Shown: piece after piece, positions 30,965 to 39,105 of the stretch
Position numbering within the stretch: position 1 is the first letter of the stretch
Layout of the letters: the number at the start of each line of letters is the position of its first letter
DNA from: Kitasatospora sp. DSM 101779
GTDB lineage: Bacteria > Actinomycetota > Actinomycetes > Streptomycetales > Streptomycetaceae
Direction of reading: 5' to 3'
Assembly: GCF_025655475.1 (NCBI RefSeq)
Contig: NZ_JAHTIK010000001.1
Coordinates: 8,084,463-8,124,580, forward strand
DNA length: 40,118 nt
The notes under the pieces: model-generated
What the model was told of the DNA's origin: nothing
Databases searched by the model: none
Seen by the model: the letters and a program-made list of their open reading frames with translations, nothing else
Translations under genes and position numbers: made by a program

Positions 30965-31785
30965 CCGGTCCTCGCCACGAGGCCGTCGTTGCTGCCGGTC
31001 GCGCCCGCACCGCCCCGTTCCCAGACGGCCCACGGGCGGTCGCCCCGGGCGTAGGCGTCGTCGAGCGCGGCCCGTTCCTTCACGGTGTCGGTCGGCTTCC
31101 AGAAGCCGCGGTGCCGGTGCGCCACCAGCCGGCCGTGCTTGGCCAGTCCGGCGCATCCGTCGGCGACCAGGTCGCCGTTCTCCGGGATGTGGTCGAAGAC
31201 CTCCTGGCGGAGCACGAAGTAGCCGCCGTTCTCCCACAGCGGCAGCTCGCTCACCGCGGTGATGCCCCCCACCAGGCCGTCCTCGCCCAGGTCCACGCAG
31301 TGGAACGAGGACTGCGGCGGCACCACCATCATCGACGCACCGGCGTCGCGCCGGGCGAACGCGTCGATCATCGCCGGCAGCGGGGCGTCGGTGAGCACGT
31401 CGGCGTAGTTGGCGAGGAACATCTCGTCGCCGTCCAGGTGGTGGCGCACCCGGCGCAGCCGCTCCCCGATCGGCGACTCGATGCCGGTCTGCGCGAACGT
31501 GATCGTCCAGGAGGCGATGTCGGTGGACAGCAGCTCGGTCCGCCCGCCCCGCAGCACGAAGTCGTTGGAGGTCGTCTCCTCGTAGTTGAGGAAGAAGTCC
31601 TTGATGTGGTGGGCCCCGTACCCGAGGCACAGGATGAACTCGGTGTGCCCGAAGTACGCGTAGTAGCGCATCACGTGCCAGATCAGCGGCCGCGGCCCGA
31701 CCATCGCCATCGGCTTGGGCACGTCGTCGGAGGCTCCGCTGCGCATCCGCAGCCCGTAACCGCCGCAGAACAGGACGACCTTCAC
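30961..31785 (-). CDS. RfbF-type sugar-1-phosphate nucleotidyltransferase (glucose-1-phosphate cytidylyltransferase-like)
   Basis: 274 residues. GT-A-like nucleotidyltransferase: LFCGGYGLRMRS (5-16, the nucleotide loop), PKPMAMVGPRPLIWHVMRYY (24-43), FLANYADVLTDAP, GGYFVLRQEVFDHIPE and HRGFWKPTDTVKERAALDD, the last close to the RfbF ending FWxpMDTLRDKxxLE. RfbF makes CDP-glucose from CTP and glucose-1-phosphate; this branch keeps the fold but the nucleotide is not proven. GTG at 31785 overlaps the methyltransferase stop. It should feed the sugar path of the SDR, PIG-L, C-methyltransferase and RmlC-like enzymes. No CDP-glucose 4,6-dehydratase lies in the window. Confidence 0.88.
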   Translation of the reverse strand: MKVVLFCGGYGLRMRSGASDDVPKPMAMVGPRPLIWHVMRYYAYFGHTEFILCLGYGAHHIKDFFLNYEETTSNDFVLRGGRTELLSTDIASWTITFAQTGIESPIGERLRRVRHHLDGDEMFLANYADVLTDAPLPAMIDAFARRDAGASMMVVPPQSSFHCVDLGEDGLVGGITAVSELPLWENGGYFVLRQEVFDHIPENGDLVADGCAGLAKHGRLVAHRHRGFWKPTDTVKERAALDDAYARGDRPWAVWERGGAGATGSNDGLVARTG

Positions 31786-33017
31786 GGCTTGACCTCGACA
31801 ATGCTGAGTTCCGGAACGGGGAAGACCAGCCGGCCGCCCCAGGCGTGCACGAAGGACAACTGCTCGACCAGCTCGTCCCGCAGGTTCCACGGGAGGACGA
31901 GGACGTAGTCCGGCCGGTCGGTGGCGATCTGCTCGGGCGGCAGGATCGGGATGCGGGTGCCCGGGGTGAACCTGCCGTGCTTGTAGGGGTTCCGGTCGAC
32001 CGTGTACGGGAGCAGGTCGGGCCGGATGCCGCAGTGGTTGAGCAGGGTGTTGCCCTTGCCCGGGGCGCCGTAGCCGACGACCGTCTCGCCGCGCTCGGCC
32101 GCCTCGACGAGGAAGCGCAGGAGGTCCCGGCGCACCTTCGCCACCCGGGTGGAGAACTCGGTGTACCCGGACAGCTCCTGCAGCCCGGCGGCCTTCTCCC
32201 GGTCCAGCACGTCGGCCACCCGCCGGGTCGGCTCGCCGGCCACCCCGGCCGGCCGGGCCCACAGCCGGATGGAGCCGCCGTGCGTGGGCAGCAGTTCGAC
32301 GTCCACGAGCGCGAGTCCGCCGCTCTCCAGCGCCCGGGCCGCGGACGCGACCGTGTAGTACTGGAAGTGCTCGTGGTAGATCGTGTCGTACTGGTTCTCC
32401 TCGATCAGGGTCAGCAGGTGCTGCACCTCGATGGAGACCCAGCCGTCGTCGGACACCAGGGCGCGCAGCCCCCGGGTGAATCCGACCACGTCGGGGATGT
32501 GCGCGTACACGTTGTTGGCGACGACCAGGTCCGCCGGGCCGTGCTCGGCGCGGACGGCCGCGCCGGTGGCCGGGTCCAGGAACTCCGTGAGCGTGGGAAC
32601 GCCCGCCTCCCGCGCCGCGGCGCCGACGTTCACCGACGGTTCGATCCCGAGGCAGCGGATGCCCCGGTCCACCACGTGCCGGAGCAGGTAGCCGTCGTTG
32701 CTCGCGACCTCGACCACGAAGGAGTCGGGGCCGAGACCCAGCCGCGGCACGGCCTCGGCGACGAAGGTGCGCGCGTGCTCCACCCAGGAGGTCGAGTACG
32801 AGGAGAAGTACGCGTACTGCGTGAAGGTCTCCTCCGGCGTGATCAGCGGAGGGATCTGCGCGAGCCAGCAGTCGGTGCAGACCCGCAGGTGCAGCGGGTA
32901 CGTCGGTTCCGGCCGGTCCAGTTGGTCCGCGGCGAGGAAGCTCTCGCACGGCGGCGTCGCCCCCAGGTCGACGACGCTCCCCAGCGCCGTCGAGCCGCAG
33001 AGTCGGCATCGTGTCAT
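31782..33017 (-). CDS. TylC3-type sugar C-methyltransferase
   Basis: 411 residues, the three-part layout of NDP-sugar 3-C-methyltransferases: N-terminal zinc module with C4xxC7 and C47xxC50, the SAM domain with EVASNDGYLL (103-112) and the catalytic block YHEHFQYYT (214-222) where Tyr214, His215, Glu216 and His217 match the TcaB9/TylC3 active site, then the C-terminal domain with GYGAPGKGNTLLNHCGI. The family methylates C3 of an NDP-4-keto-2,6-dideoxy sugar. No 2,3-dehydratase is nearby, so the natural substrate may differ. It is adjacent (0 bp) to the GT4 stop and overlaps the RfbF-type gene by four bases. Confidence 0.93.
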   Translation of the reverse strand: MTRCRLCGSTALGSVVDLGATPPCESFLAADQLDRPEPTYPLHLRVCTDCWLAQIPPLITPEETFTQYAYFSSYSTSWVEHARTFVAEAVPRLGLGPDSFVVEVASNDGYLLRHVVDRGIRCLGIEPSVNVGAAAREAGVPTLTEFLDPATGAAVRAEHGPADLVVANNVYAHIPDVVGFTRGLRALVSDDGWVSIEVQHLLTLIEENQYDTIYHEHFQYYTVASAARALESGGLALVDVELLPTHGGSIRLWARPAGVAGEPTRRVADVLDREKAAGLQELSGYTEFSTRVAKVRRDLLRFLVEAAERGETVVGYGAPGKGNTLLNHCGIRPDLLPYTVDRNPYKHGRFTPGTRIPILPPEQIATDRPDYVLVLPWNLRDELVEQLSFVHAWGGRLVFPVPELSIVEVKP

Positions 33018-34289
33018 CTACTGCCCCCATTCCCGCCCGCGCGGGGTGCCCCGCCGCGAGCCAGCGTTTCCGTTCCCCACCGGCGGCGCGCCGTCCGCGC
33101 CGCCGGACCGCCCCGCGACGGCGGTGCGGTACTCCTCCTCCAGGCGCTCCAGCCCGACGGCCGGACTGAAGGCCTGGTCGTAACGGCGCCGGGCCGTCCG
33201 GCCCATCTCCCGGTTGCCGGCCGGATCGGCCGTGATCCGGCGAAGGCAGGACGCGAGCGAGGCCGCGTCGCCTGGCCTGTGCAACAGCCCGGTCACCCCG
33301 TCCTGTACGAGCTCGACGAAGGCGCCGTGACCGGCGGCGACGGCCGGGACCCCGGCCGCCATCGCCTCCACGACCACCAGGCCGAACGCCTCCAGCCATG
33401 TCGAGGGAGCCACCACGGCGACCGACCGGGCGAGGGCCTGCCGGCACTGCGCCCGGTCGTACAGGCCCACGTACCGCACGTCGTCCCGGCCGGCGGCCCA
33501 GGCGGTCACCTCCCGCTCCAGCGGACCCGCGCCGGCGACCACGAGCGGTACGCCCACCCCGCCGTCCGCGGCGATCGCGTCCCACGCGGCCATCAGCAGC
33601 CGCACACCCTTGGCCTCCGCAAGTCGGCCGAGGTAGAGCAGGTGCTCGCCGGCGCCCCTTCGGCGGGCACCCGGGTCGGGCACGAAGTTGTGCTTCACCG
33701 CCAGCCGTTCGGCCGGCAGGCCGGCCCGCGACAGGACGTCGCGCTGCGCCGCGGAGATGCAGAGGAACCGCTCCACGCCGGACCACCACCGCCGCCGGTT
33801 GACCGCCAGGCTGACCGCGAGCGGCACCGTCGCCAGCCGGGAGTTCCGGTAGCAGCCGTGCCGGACGGCAGGCAGCGGCGTGGCCCCGACACACTCGGTG
33901 CACGGCCGGCCGTCCCGCTGCAGCGTGCCCGGCGGGCAGATCTGGGTGTAGTTGTGCAGCGTGGCGACGGCGGGCACGCCGGTGTCGGCGCAGGCGGCCA
34001 GCACCGCGGGCGACAGGAGCGGGAAGACGTTGTGGACGTGCACCACGTCCGGCCGGTCGGCGCGGAGTCGGGCGGCGAGCTCCGAGCGGACCGCCGGGTT
34101 CCACGGCACCAGCAGCGGCACCGCCACCTTGCCCGGCAGGGACCGGGTGGCGATGTCGTCGCTGCGCCGTTCGAACACCTCGACCCGGTGGCCGGCCTCG
34201 CGCAGCAGCTCCACCTCCTGGTCGACGACCCTGTTCTCCCCGCTCGGCTGCGCCGAGGCGTAGCGGTTGTGCACCACGAGGACGTGCAT
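33018..34289 (-). CDS. Glycosyltransferase family 4
   Basis: 423 residues, GT-B fold. N-terminal VVHNRYASAQPSGENRVVDQ (5-24), HVHNVFPLLSP, then the nucleotide-sugar domain with LLYLGRLAEAKGVRLLM and the EX7E motif EAFGLVVVEAMAAGVPAVA. There is an insert with CTECVG near 130, possibly structural. It is a retaining glycosyltransferase on the cytoplasmic face. The stop codon directly abuts the methyltransferase ATG, and the start is one base after the ligase stop. With the GT2 it is one of two clear glycosyltransferases; a first-sugar phosphotransferase is not in the window. Confidence 0.93.
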   Translation of the reverse strand: MHVLVVHNRYASAQPSGENRVVDQEVELLREAGHRVEVFERRSDDIATRSLPGKVAVPLLVPWNPAVRSELAARLRADRPDVVHVHNVFPLLSPAVLAACADTGVPAVATLHNYTQICPPGTLQRDGRPCTECVGATPLPAVRHGCYRNSRLATVPLAVSLAVNRRRWWSGVERFLCISAAQRDVLSRAGLPAERLAVKHNFVPDPGARRRGAGEHLLYLGRLAEAKGVRLLMAAWDAIAADGGVGVPLVVAGAGPLEREVTAWAAGRDDVRYVGLYDRAQCRQALARSVAVVAPSTWLEAFGLVVVEAMAAGVPAVAAGHGAFVELVQDGVTGLLHRPGDAASLASCLRRITADPAGNREMGRTARRRYDQAFSPAVGLERLEEEYRTAVAGRSGGADGAPPVGNGNAGSRRGTPRGREWGQ

Positions 34290-34290
34290 G

Positions 34291-35595
34291 TCAGATGAGC
34301 TCCGTTCGCTGGGCCGGGGGCGCGGTGCGCGGCCGGGGGACAGCAGGTGTCGGAAGGGCGGCGGGCACGGCCGGCGAGGCCAGCAGCGAGACGGCCACGG
34401 TCAGGTGCAGCAGGTAGGGCGAGGCATCGCCCAGCCCGGCCTCGGTGTACGAGGCGATCGCGCAGTAGCTGATCAGGAAGATCGCGGCGGCCCGCTCCGG
34501 CGACGGCGGCCGCAGCAGTGCCACGCCGCCCAGCACGATGAAGACCGCCGCCACCACGGCGACCCCGGCCAGGCCCTGTTCGTTGTAGACGGCCAGCCAG
34601 CTGTTGTCGATCGGCAGCCCGCCGAAGGACTTGTCGCCCAGCCCCATCCCGAACGCCTGCTCGGTGGTCGTCCGGGGTGCCGCCAGCAGGGCGTCCCAGA
34701 CCTTGGCCCGGCCGGTCAGGTTGGAGAAGTTCTCCTGGCTCTGGCCGCGCAGGAACCAGGCCTGGAGCAGCGAGCTCAGGCCCACCCCGACCACGGTGGC
34801 CAGCAGTACCGCCCAGCTGAAGAACCGGCGGGCGGCGGCGCTGGTCATGAGGAGCGAGCCGATCGCCAGCGTCAGGCCGATGATCAGGCCGAGGGTGGCC
34901 GTCCGGGTGTGGGTCAGCGCGAGCAGGACGAGCGAGGGCACGATGATCGTGGCCGCGCTCGCGCCGCTGGTCCGGCGGTCCAGCAGGAGCAGCACGGTGA
35001 GCCCGATGATCACCGCGGCGTACTGTCCGATCTGCGGCGGCGTGAGCGGCCACAGTGCGCCGACCAGCCGTCCGCCGTAGAGGTCGGGCATGGCCGCGCC
35101 CGGTGAGGCGACCAGTCCGGCGGCCACCGACACGAGCACCGCGAAGTACATCCGGATGTGGAACCGGACGAACGTCGGGCTGCCGTCCCACCAGCGGCTG
35201 AGCAGCCACAGCGTGCTGACGAAGAGCGTCAGCCGGAAGCAGCGGAACAGCGCGCCGAACCCGGACTCCAGGTTCGCGCTGGAGATCACGCTCAGCACCA
35301 GCAGCAGGGTGAGCAGGAACAGGAAGGCGCCGGCCCGGATTTGCAACCGGCGGTTGAGGACGAGCGCCAGCGCGAACGCGGTGGCCAGCGCGCCCATGGT
35401 GGCCATCTGGATGAGGGAGCGGGGGAGCGGGACGATGGTCCGCGCCCCGGCGGAGCCGAGCGTGTTGAGGATCAGCAGCCCCCAGATCAGCTCGACGGTC
35501 TTCGGCGGGCCGGCGGGGCGCGCCTGTTCGCCGGGCCGCGTGCCCGCGGTGCCCGGTCCGTGCGGCGTCCCCTCGCGCGTCAGGTCCCGTCCCAT
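34291..35595 (-). CDS. O-antigen ligase/polymerase family membrane protein
   Basis: 434 residues. A short Pro/Gly-rich head (1-40) leads to about ten to twelve membrane segments (LIWGLLILNTLGSAGA, MATMGALATAFALALVL, FLFLLTLLLVLSVIS, and others) with the large outside loop FLRGQSQENFSNLTGRAKVW near 300, typical of WaaL/Wzy proteins. LTHTRTATLGLIIG carries the conserved Arg before it. It polymerises or ligates repeat units outside the membrane. The ATG at 35595 begins one base after the beta-helix stop (TGAGATG). In this operon it is the likely Wzy. Confidence 0.9.
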   Translation of the reverse strand: MGRDLTREGTPHGPGTAGTRPGEQARPAGPPKTVELIWGLLILNTLGSAGARTIVPLPRSLIQMATMGALATAFALALVLNRRLQIRAGAFLFLLTLLLVLSVISSANLESGFGALFRCFRLTLFVSTLWLLSRWWDGSPTFVRFHIRMYFAVLVSVAAGLVASPGAAMPDLYGGRLVGALWPLTPPQIGQYAAVIIGLTVLLLLDRRTSGASAATIIVPSLVLLALTHTRTATLGLIIGLTLAIGSLLMTSAAARRFFSWAVLLATVVGVGLSSLLQAWFLRGQSQENFSNLTGRAKVWDALLAAPRTTTEQAFGMGLGDKSFGGLPIDNSWLAVYNEQGLAGVAVVAAVFIVLGGVALLRPPSPERAAAIFLISYCAIASYTEAGLGDASPYLLHLTVAVSLLASPAVPAALPTPAVPRPRTAPPAQRTELI

Positions 35596-35596
35596 C

Positions 35597-37132
35597 TCAA
35601 CCACCGGTCCGCGGCCGGAAGGTGCTGCCCGCGTCCTGCCGGTACGGCGCGCCCTGCCACTGCCCGAAGTCGAGCGTCCGGCTCGGGTCGTGGGCGACGA
35701 AGCTCCACGGTCCGACATAGGTGTTGTCGTGCCAGCGGTTCTGCTGCTTGCCGGTGATGGCCTCGGCCACCGGTTCGCCCTTGTACGGCGACCAGTCCGG
35801 GAAGGTGCCGTAGTTCGCCAGCACCGCCATCCGGCCGCACTTCGTCGTGCAGCCGACGACGGACGGGTTCAGCGTGAAGCGGTTGTCGTGGACGTCCACC
35901 CGCTGGGTCTTCCACCGGCAGTCGGCGTAGAGCGGTGCGGTGGCGATCGCCGGCTGGGCGCAGCGGCCGGTGTTCTTCACCAGCAGCGTGCAGTCACCGG
36001 ACGAGGTGTTGGCCGGGCTGTTGCAGAACCGGTCGGCGTTCTCCCACAGGGTGATCCCGGACCAGTTGTCCTCCAGCACGTTCCGGTCGATCTCGATCTT
36101 GTCGGTGCGGGCCGGGATCCGCGGTTCGCCACCGGACTCGGACAGGTAGACGGTCGGATAGGGGAAGTTGTCGCCGCGGTCGGCGGACCTGCGGCCCTCG
36201 ACCCAGTTGTTGCGCCGGATCGTGTTGTTCCGGACGACCGCGTTGTAGCTGGCCTCGTACACCAGCGCGGCACCGTCGTTGGCCTCCAGCACGTTGTCCT
36301 CGATGCGGAAGTCGTTGTTGTTGGTGTCCGCCCACAAGCCGGCTCCGCGGTTGTCGTGCACCCAGTTGCCGCGGATGTCGGCGCCGTCGACGGCCCAGAA
36401 CTTGATGCCTCCGGTGCAGCCGCAGCCCGGCTGCCGCCGCTCCCAGTCGTCGGTGTTGTTGCCCACGACCTCGTTGCCCTCGACCAGCAGGCCCTTGATG
36501 GGGCCACCGGTCTTGTACGCGTTCATTCCGTACTGCCCGTTGTCGCGCAGGCAGCTGGCGCGGACCTGCTGGTGGGCACCGGCCATCAGCCCGGCTCCGG
36601 AGTTGTGCTGGATCGTCGCGTGCTCGATCACCCACCCGTCGGCCATGTCGTGGTTGACCACGCCCTCGTCGTGCGGGGCGACGAAACCCTGCACCGTCAG
36701 GTAGCGGATGGTCACGTCGGGGGAGGTGCCGCTGAACGCGTAGTTGTTGGTCTTCCGGCCGTCGAGCACCGCGCCCGGCGCGCCGAGATAGGTGTCCCCC
36801 TCCTTGGTCATGACCTGGGCGTAGCGGTCCGGTTCGAGCGTGTGCGTGCCCGGGAGCAGCCAGAACGTGGTGTGCGGGGGGTTGCTCCTGGTCTTCGCGG
36901 CCAGATCGCCGACCACCGCGGGGTCGACCGTCACCGCGCCCGCCGGCGCGCTCGTCGGCCCGGCGGCGGGCTCGGCGCACACCCGGGCCACGGCCACGGC
37001 CACGGGCCCGGACGGCGTGGCGGTCGCCTCCGCCGGGGCGTCCGGCGTGCTCGTACAGCCGGTCGCCACCAGCAGGGCCAGCGTCAGCACCGGCGCCGTC
37101 GACGCCCCCCGGCGCCACCTCGTGATCCCCAC
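35597..37132 (-). CDS. Beta-helix lipoprotein (right-handed parallel)
   Basis: 511 residues. Lipoprotein signal: basic MGITRWRRG, hydrophobic VLTLALLVATG, then Cys of the lipobox (ATGC) at about residue 26. Mature part: repeated NN/DN-rich coils (VIEHATIQHNSGAGLMAG, NWVHDNRGAGLWADTNNN, NVLEANDGAALVYEASYN) of the pectate-lyase/NosD-like right-handed beta-helix, with Cys pairs in the C-terminal half. It is held outside on the membrane and may bind, trim or epimerise the polymer. The GTG at 37132 follows GGGGGGCGG; the gene lies eight bases after the lyase stop. The family has both lyases and epimerases, and the catalytic residues are not obvious. Confidence 0.88.
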   Translation of the reverse strand: MGITRWRRGASTAPVLTLALLVATGCTSTPDAPAEATATPSGPVAVAVARVCAEPAAGPTSAPAGAVTVDPAVVGDLAAKTRSNPPHTTFWLLPGTHTLEPDRYAQVMTKEGDTYLGAPGAVLDGRKTNNYAFSGTSPDVTIRYLTVQGFVAPHDEGVVNHDMADGWVIEHATIQHNSGAGLMAGAHQQVRASCLRDNGQYGMNAYKTGGPIKGLLVEGNEVVGNNTDDWERRQPGCGCTGGIKFWAVDGADIRGNWVHDNRGAGLWADTNNNDFRIEDNVLEANDGAALVYEASYNAVVRNNTIRRNNWVEGRRSADRGDNFPYPTVYLSESGGEPRIPARTDKIEIDRNVLEDNWSGITLWENADRFCNSPANTSSGDCTLLVKNTGRCAQPAIATAPLYADCRWKTQRVDVHDNRFTLNPSVVGCTTKCGRMAVLANYGTFPDWSPYKGEPVAEAITGKQQNRWHDNTYVGPWSFVAHDPSRTLDFGQWQGAPYRQDAGSTFRPRTGG

Positions 37133-37140
37133 CCGCCCCC

Positions 37141-39105
37141 CTAGCCCCGGAACCCGAGCACGGTGGTCAACTCCCGTGCGCCGCCGGCGAAGCCGGCACC
37201 GACCAGCGTGGTGGCGGGTTCCTTGCGGCCGAAGCCGGCGGAGTACCAGCCCAGCGGCGGGTCCGTCTCGCCGCGGTGCGCCGACCAGGACAGCTCCCCG
37301 GGCAGGTCGAGCACCGCGGAGCGGTCCTCGCCGTCCCGGGCCCAGGTCAGCACCGCCCGGTTCCCCGTCAGGTCCGCGGTGACCGCCGGGCCGAGGTGGA
37401 ACACCAGGCGCACGGCCCGGAGCGGTCCGCGCACCTCGTCGACGATCCGCAGCTCCCGGGTCGCCGCGGTCAGATCCACCCGGCGGCGGTGCACCACGTG
37501 CCGGTAGCCGTCGTGCTCGGCACTCCAGCGGGCCACGCCCTCGTCGGAGGTGTCCGCGACCAGGACGCGGCTGCGGGCGTGCCGGGTCCACAGGAACGGG
37601 CCGCCGGAGACGGACTGGTCACCGCCGTCCACCTGCAGGGTGTTGTGGCCCAGGGTCGACCGGAAGTACTGCCGCCACTCGGGCTGCCCGTGGTAGCAGA
37701 ACGTCCCCGGGTCGGCGAGCACGTCGACCCCGTCGTGCCGGACCTCCACGGACAGCGCGTCCGCGTGGGCGTGCGCGGCGATGGACAGGAACCCGTGCGG
37801 ACCGCCGTCGCAGCGGCACCAGATCTCCCCGGGACCGCGCAGGACGGTCATGCCCGCGTCGGCGAAGTGGGCCGGCCGGTCGGCAGGGCGGGTCACGCTG
37901 CATGTGTCGGCGCCGGCGTTCCGCGCGTACGGTCGGACGAGCGCGGCCAGCAGCGTGGTGCGCACATCGGTGCCCGTCACCACCGGCCACCAGGCGAGCC
38001 GGCCGAACACGGCGTCCCCGGTGGCCAGCAGCGAGCCCCAGCGGTCGGTGCCCGCGCCGTCCAGGACGAGACCGTGCCCGTCGTCCGCGTCGCCCTGGCG
38101 CGGGGGCCGCAACCGGTTGTCCACGACGGCCGCGAGCGCGTCGGTCATCCGCAGCAGGACGAGCCGGACGGACGCGGGGACCGGCACGGCCGCGGCGTCC
38201 GCCTCGGCCACCGCGGCCAGGCCGAGCTCCAGAACGAGCCCGTGGTACTCGGTGGCCAGCTCGCGGTTCAGGCCGGAGGGGAAGGTGTTGGCGCGCAGGT
38301 GCCGCTCCAGCGACCGCAGCGCGGCGGACCGCCAACGCGTCGAGGAGGGGAACCATCCGAACGCACAGGACGCGGCGAACTGCCCGGCGGTCTCGGCGAT
38401 GACGTGGTTGTTCGCCGACGACCCGCGGCTGGGGAAGGCGGCCAACCAGCGCTGGTGGTGCCAGATCTGATGCAGCGCCACCGGGTTGTCCTCGAACAGC
38501 CCGGCCGCTCCCGGCCAGCCGTCGAGCAGCCGGCGCACCCACACCCAGGACAGCAACCGGATGCCCAGCTCGATGCCGCTGATCCAGTGCACGCCGCGCA
38601 GCGGCGGGTTGGCCGCCCACCACGAGCGCAGGTGCTCGGCCACGCGTTCGGCGTACCGCTCGTTCCCGGTGACCGCGTAGGCGGCGGCGAGCACGGTCAG
38701 GTACTGGTGCCGGGACAGTTCCCAGATCTGCTTGATGTCCCCGACCGCGTCCTCGCTCCGGTACGGCACGTCGAAGGCGTAGCCGGACGGCGCCCGCCGC
38801 CCGGTCCGCGGGTCGCGCCACCAGTCGGGGGCGGCCAGGTCGTCCCGGACCTCCCCGAAGTACTCCGCGTGCCCGTCCATCAACCGGTCCGCCTCGGCGA
38901 CGAGGCGCTTCGCGGCGTCCGGTGGCACCGCGGCGACCGTCCCGGCGGGCAGCACGGCGGTGAACCGGGCGTCCGTCACGGGCGGGCAGTCCGGCGGCGC
39001 CGACCGCCACCGCCGCCTGCGCACCGCGTCGCCCACCCGGCCGCCGACCTCCTGCGGTCCCATCCGGGACAGCCGCCGCAGGTACCAGCCCGGGCCCATG
39101 GTCAT
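37141..39105 (-). CDS. Heparinase II/III-family protein
   Basis: 654 residues. The N-terminal half is an alpha/alpha toroid (about 60-340, with SRHQYLTVLAAAYAVTGN, GVHWISGIELGIRLLSWVWV and SSANNHVIAETAGQF, which holds the conserved Asn-His-xxx-Glu block). The C-terminal beta-sandwich has HAHADALSVEVRHDGVDVLA, the conserved His/Asp block, and YHGQPEWRQYFRSTLGHNTL. Family members cleave uronate-containing polysaccharides by beta-elimination; many genomic ones lie beside bi-domain oxidoreductases in polysaccharide operons, as here. There is no signal peptide, so it may act inside on lipid-linked material. The ATG at 39105 overlaps the oxidoreductase stop. Confidence 0.92.
   Translation of the reverse strand: MTMGPGWYLRRLSRMGPQEVGGRVGDAVRRRRWRSAPPDCPPVTDARFTAVLPAGTVAAVPPDAAKRLVAEADRLMDGHAEYFGEVRDDLAAPDWWRDPRTGRRAPSGYAFDVPYRSEDAVGDIKQIWELSRHQYLTVLAAAYAVTGNERYAERVAEHLRSWWAANPPLRGVHWISGIELGIRLLSWVWVRRLLDGWPGAAGLFEDNPVALHQIWHHQRWLAAFPSRGSSANNHVIAETAGQFAASCAFGWFPSSTRWRSAALRSLERHLRANTFPSGLNRELATEYHGLVLELGLAAVAEADAAAVPVPASVRLVLLRMTDALAAVVDNRLRPPRQGDADDGHGLVLDGAGTDRWGSLLATGDAVFGRLAWWPVVTGTDVRTTLLAALVRPYARNAGADTCSVTRPADRPAHFADAGMTVLRGPGEIWCRCDGGPHGFLSIAAHAHADALSVEVRHDGVDVLADPGTFCYHGQPEWRQYFRSTLGHNTLQVDGGDQSVSGGPFLWTRHARSRVLVADTSDEGVARWSAEHDGYRHVVHRRRVDLTAATRELRIVDEVRGPLRAVRLVFHLGPAVTADLTGNRAVLTWARDGEDRSAVLDLPGELSWSAHRGETDPPLGWYSAGFGRKEPATTLVGAGFAGGARELTTVLGFRG

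Noticed and set aside
35090..37144. A 684-codon plus-strand frame over the ligase and beta-helix genes
   Set aside because: Antisense shadow; the minus strand carries the membrane segments, lipobox and beta-helix repeats.
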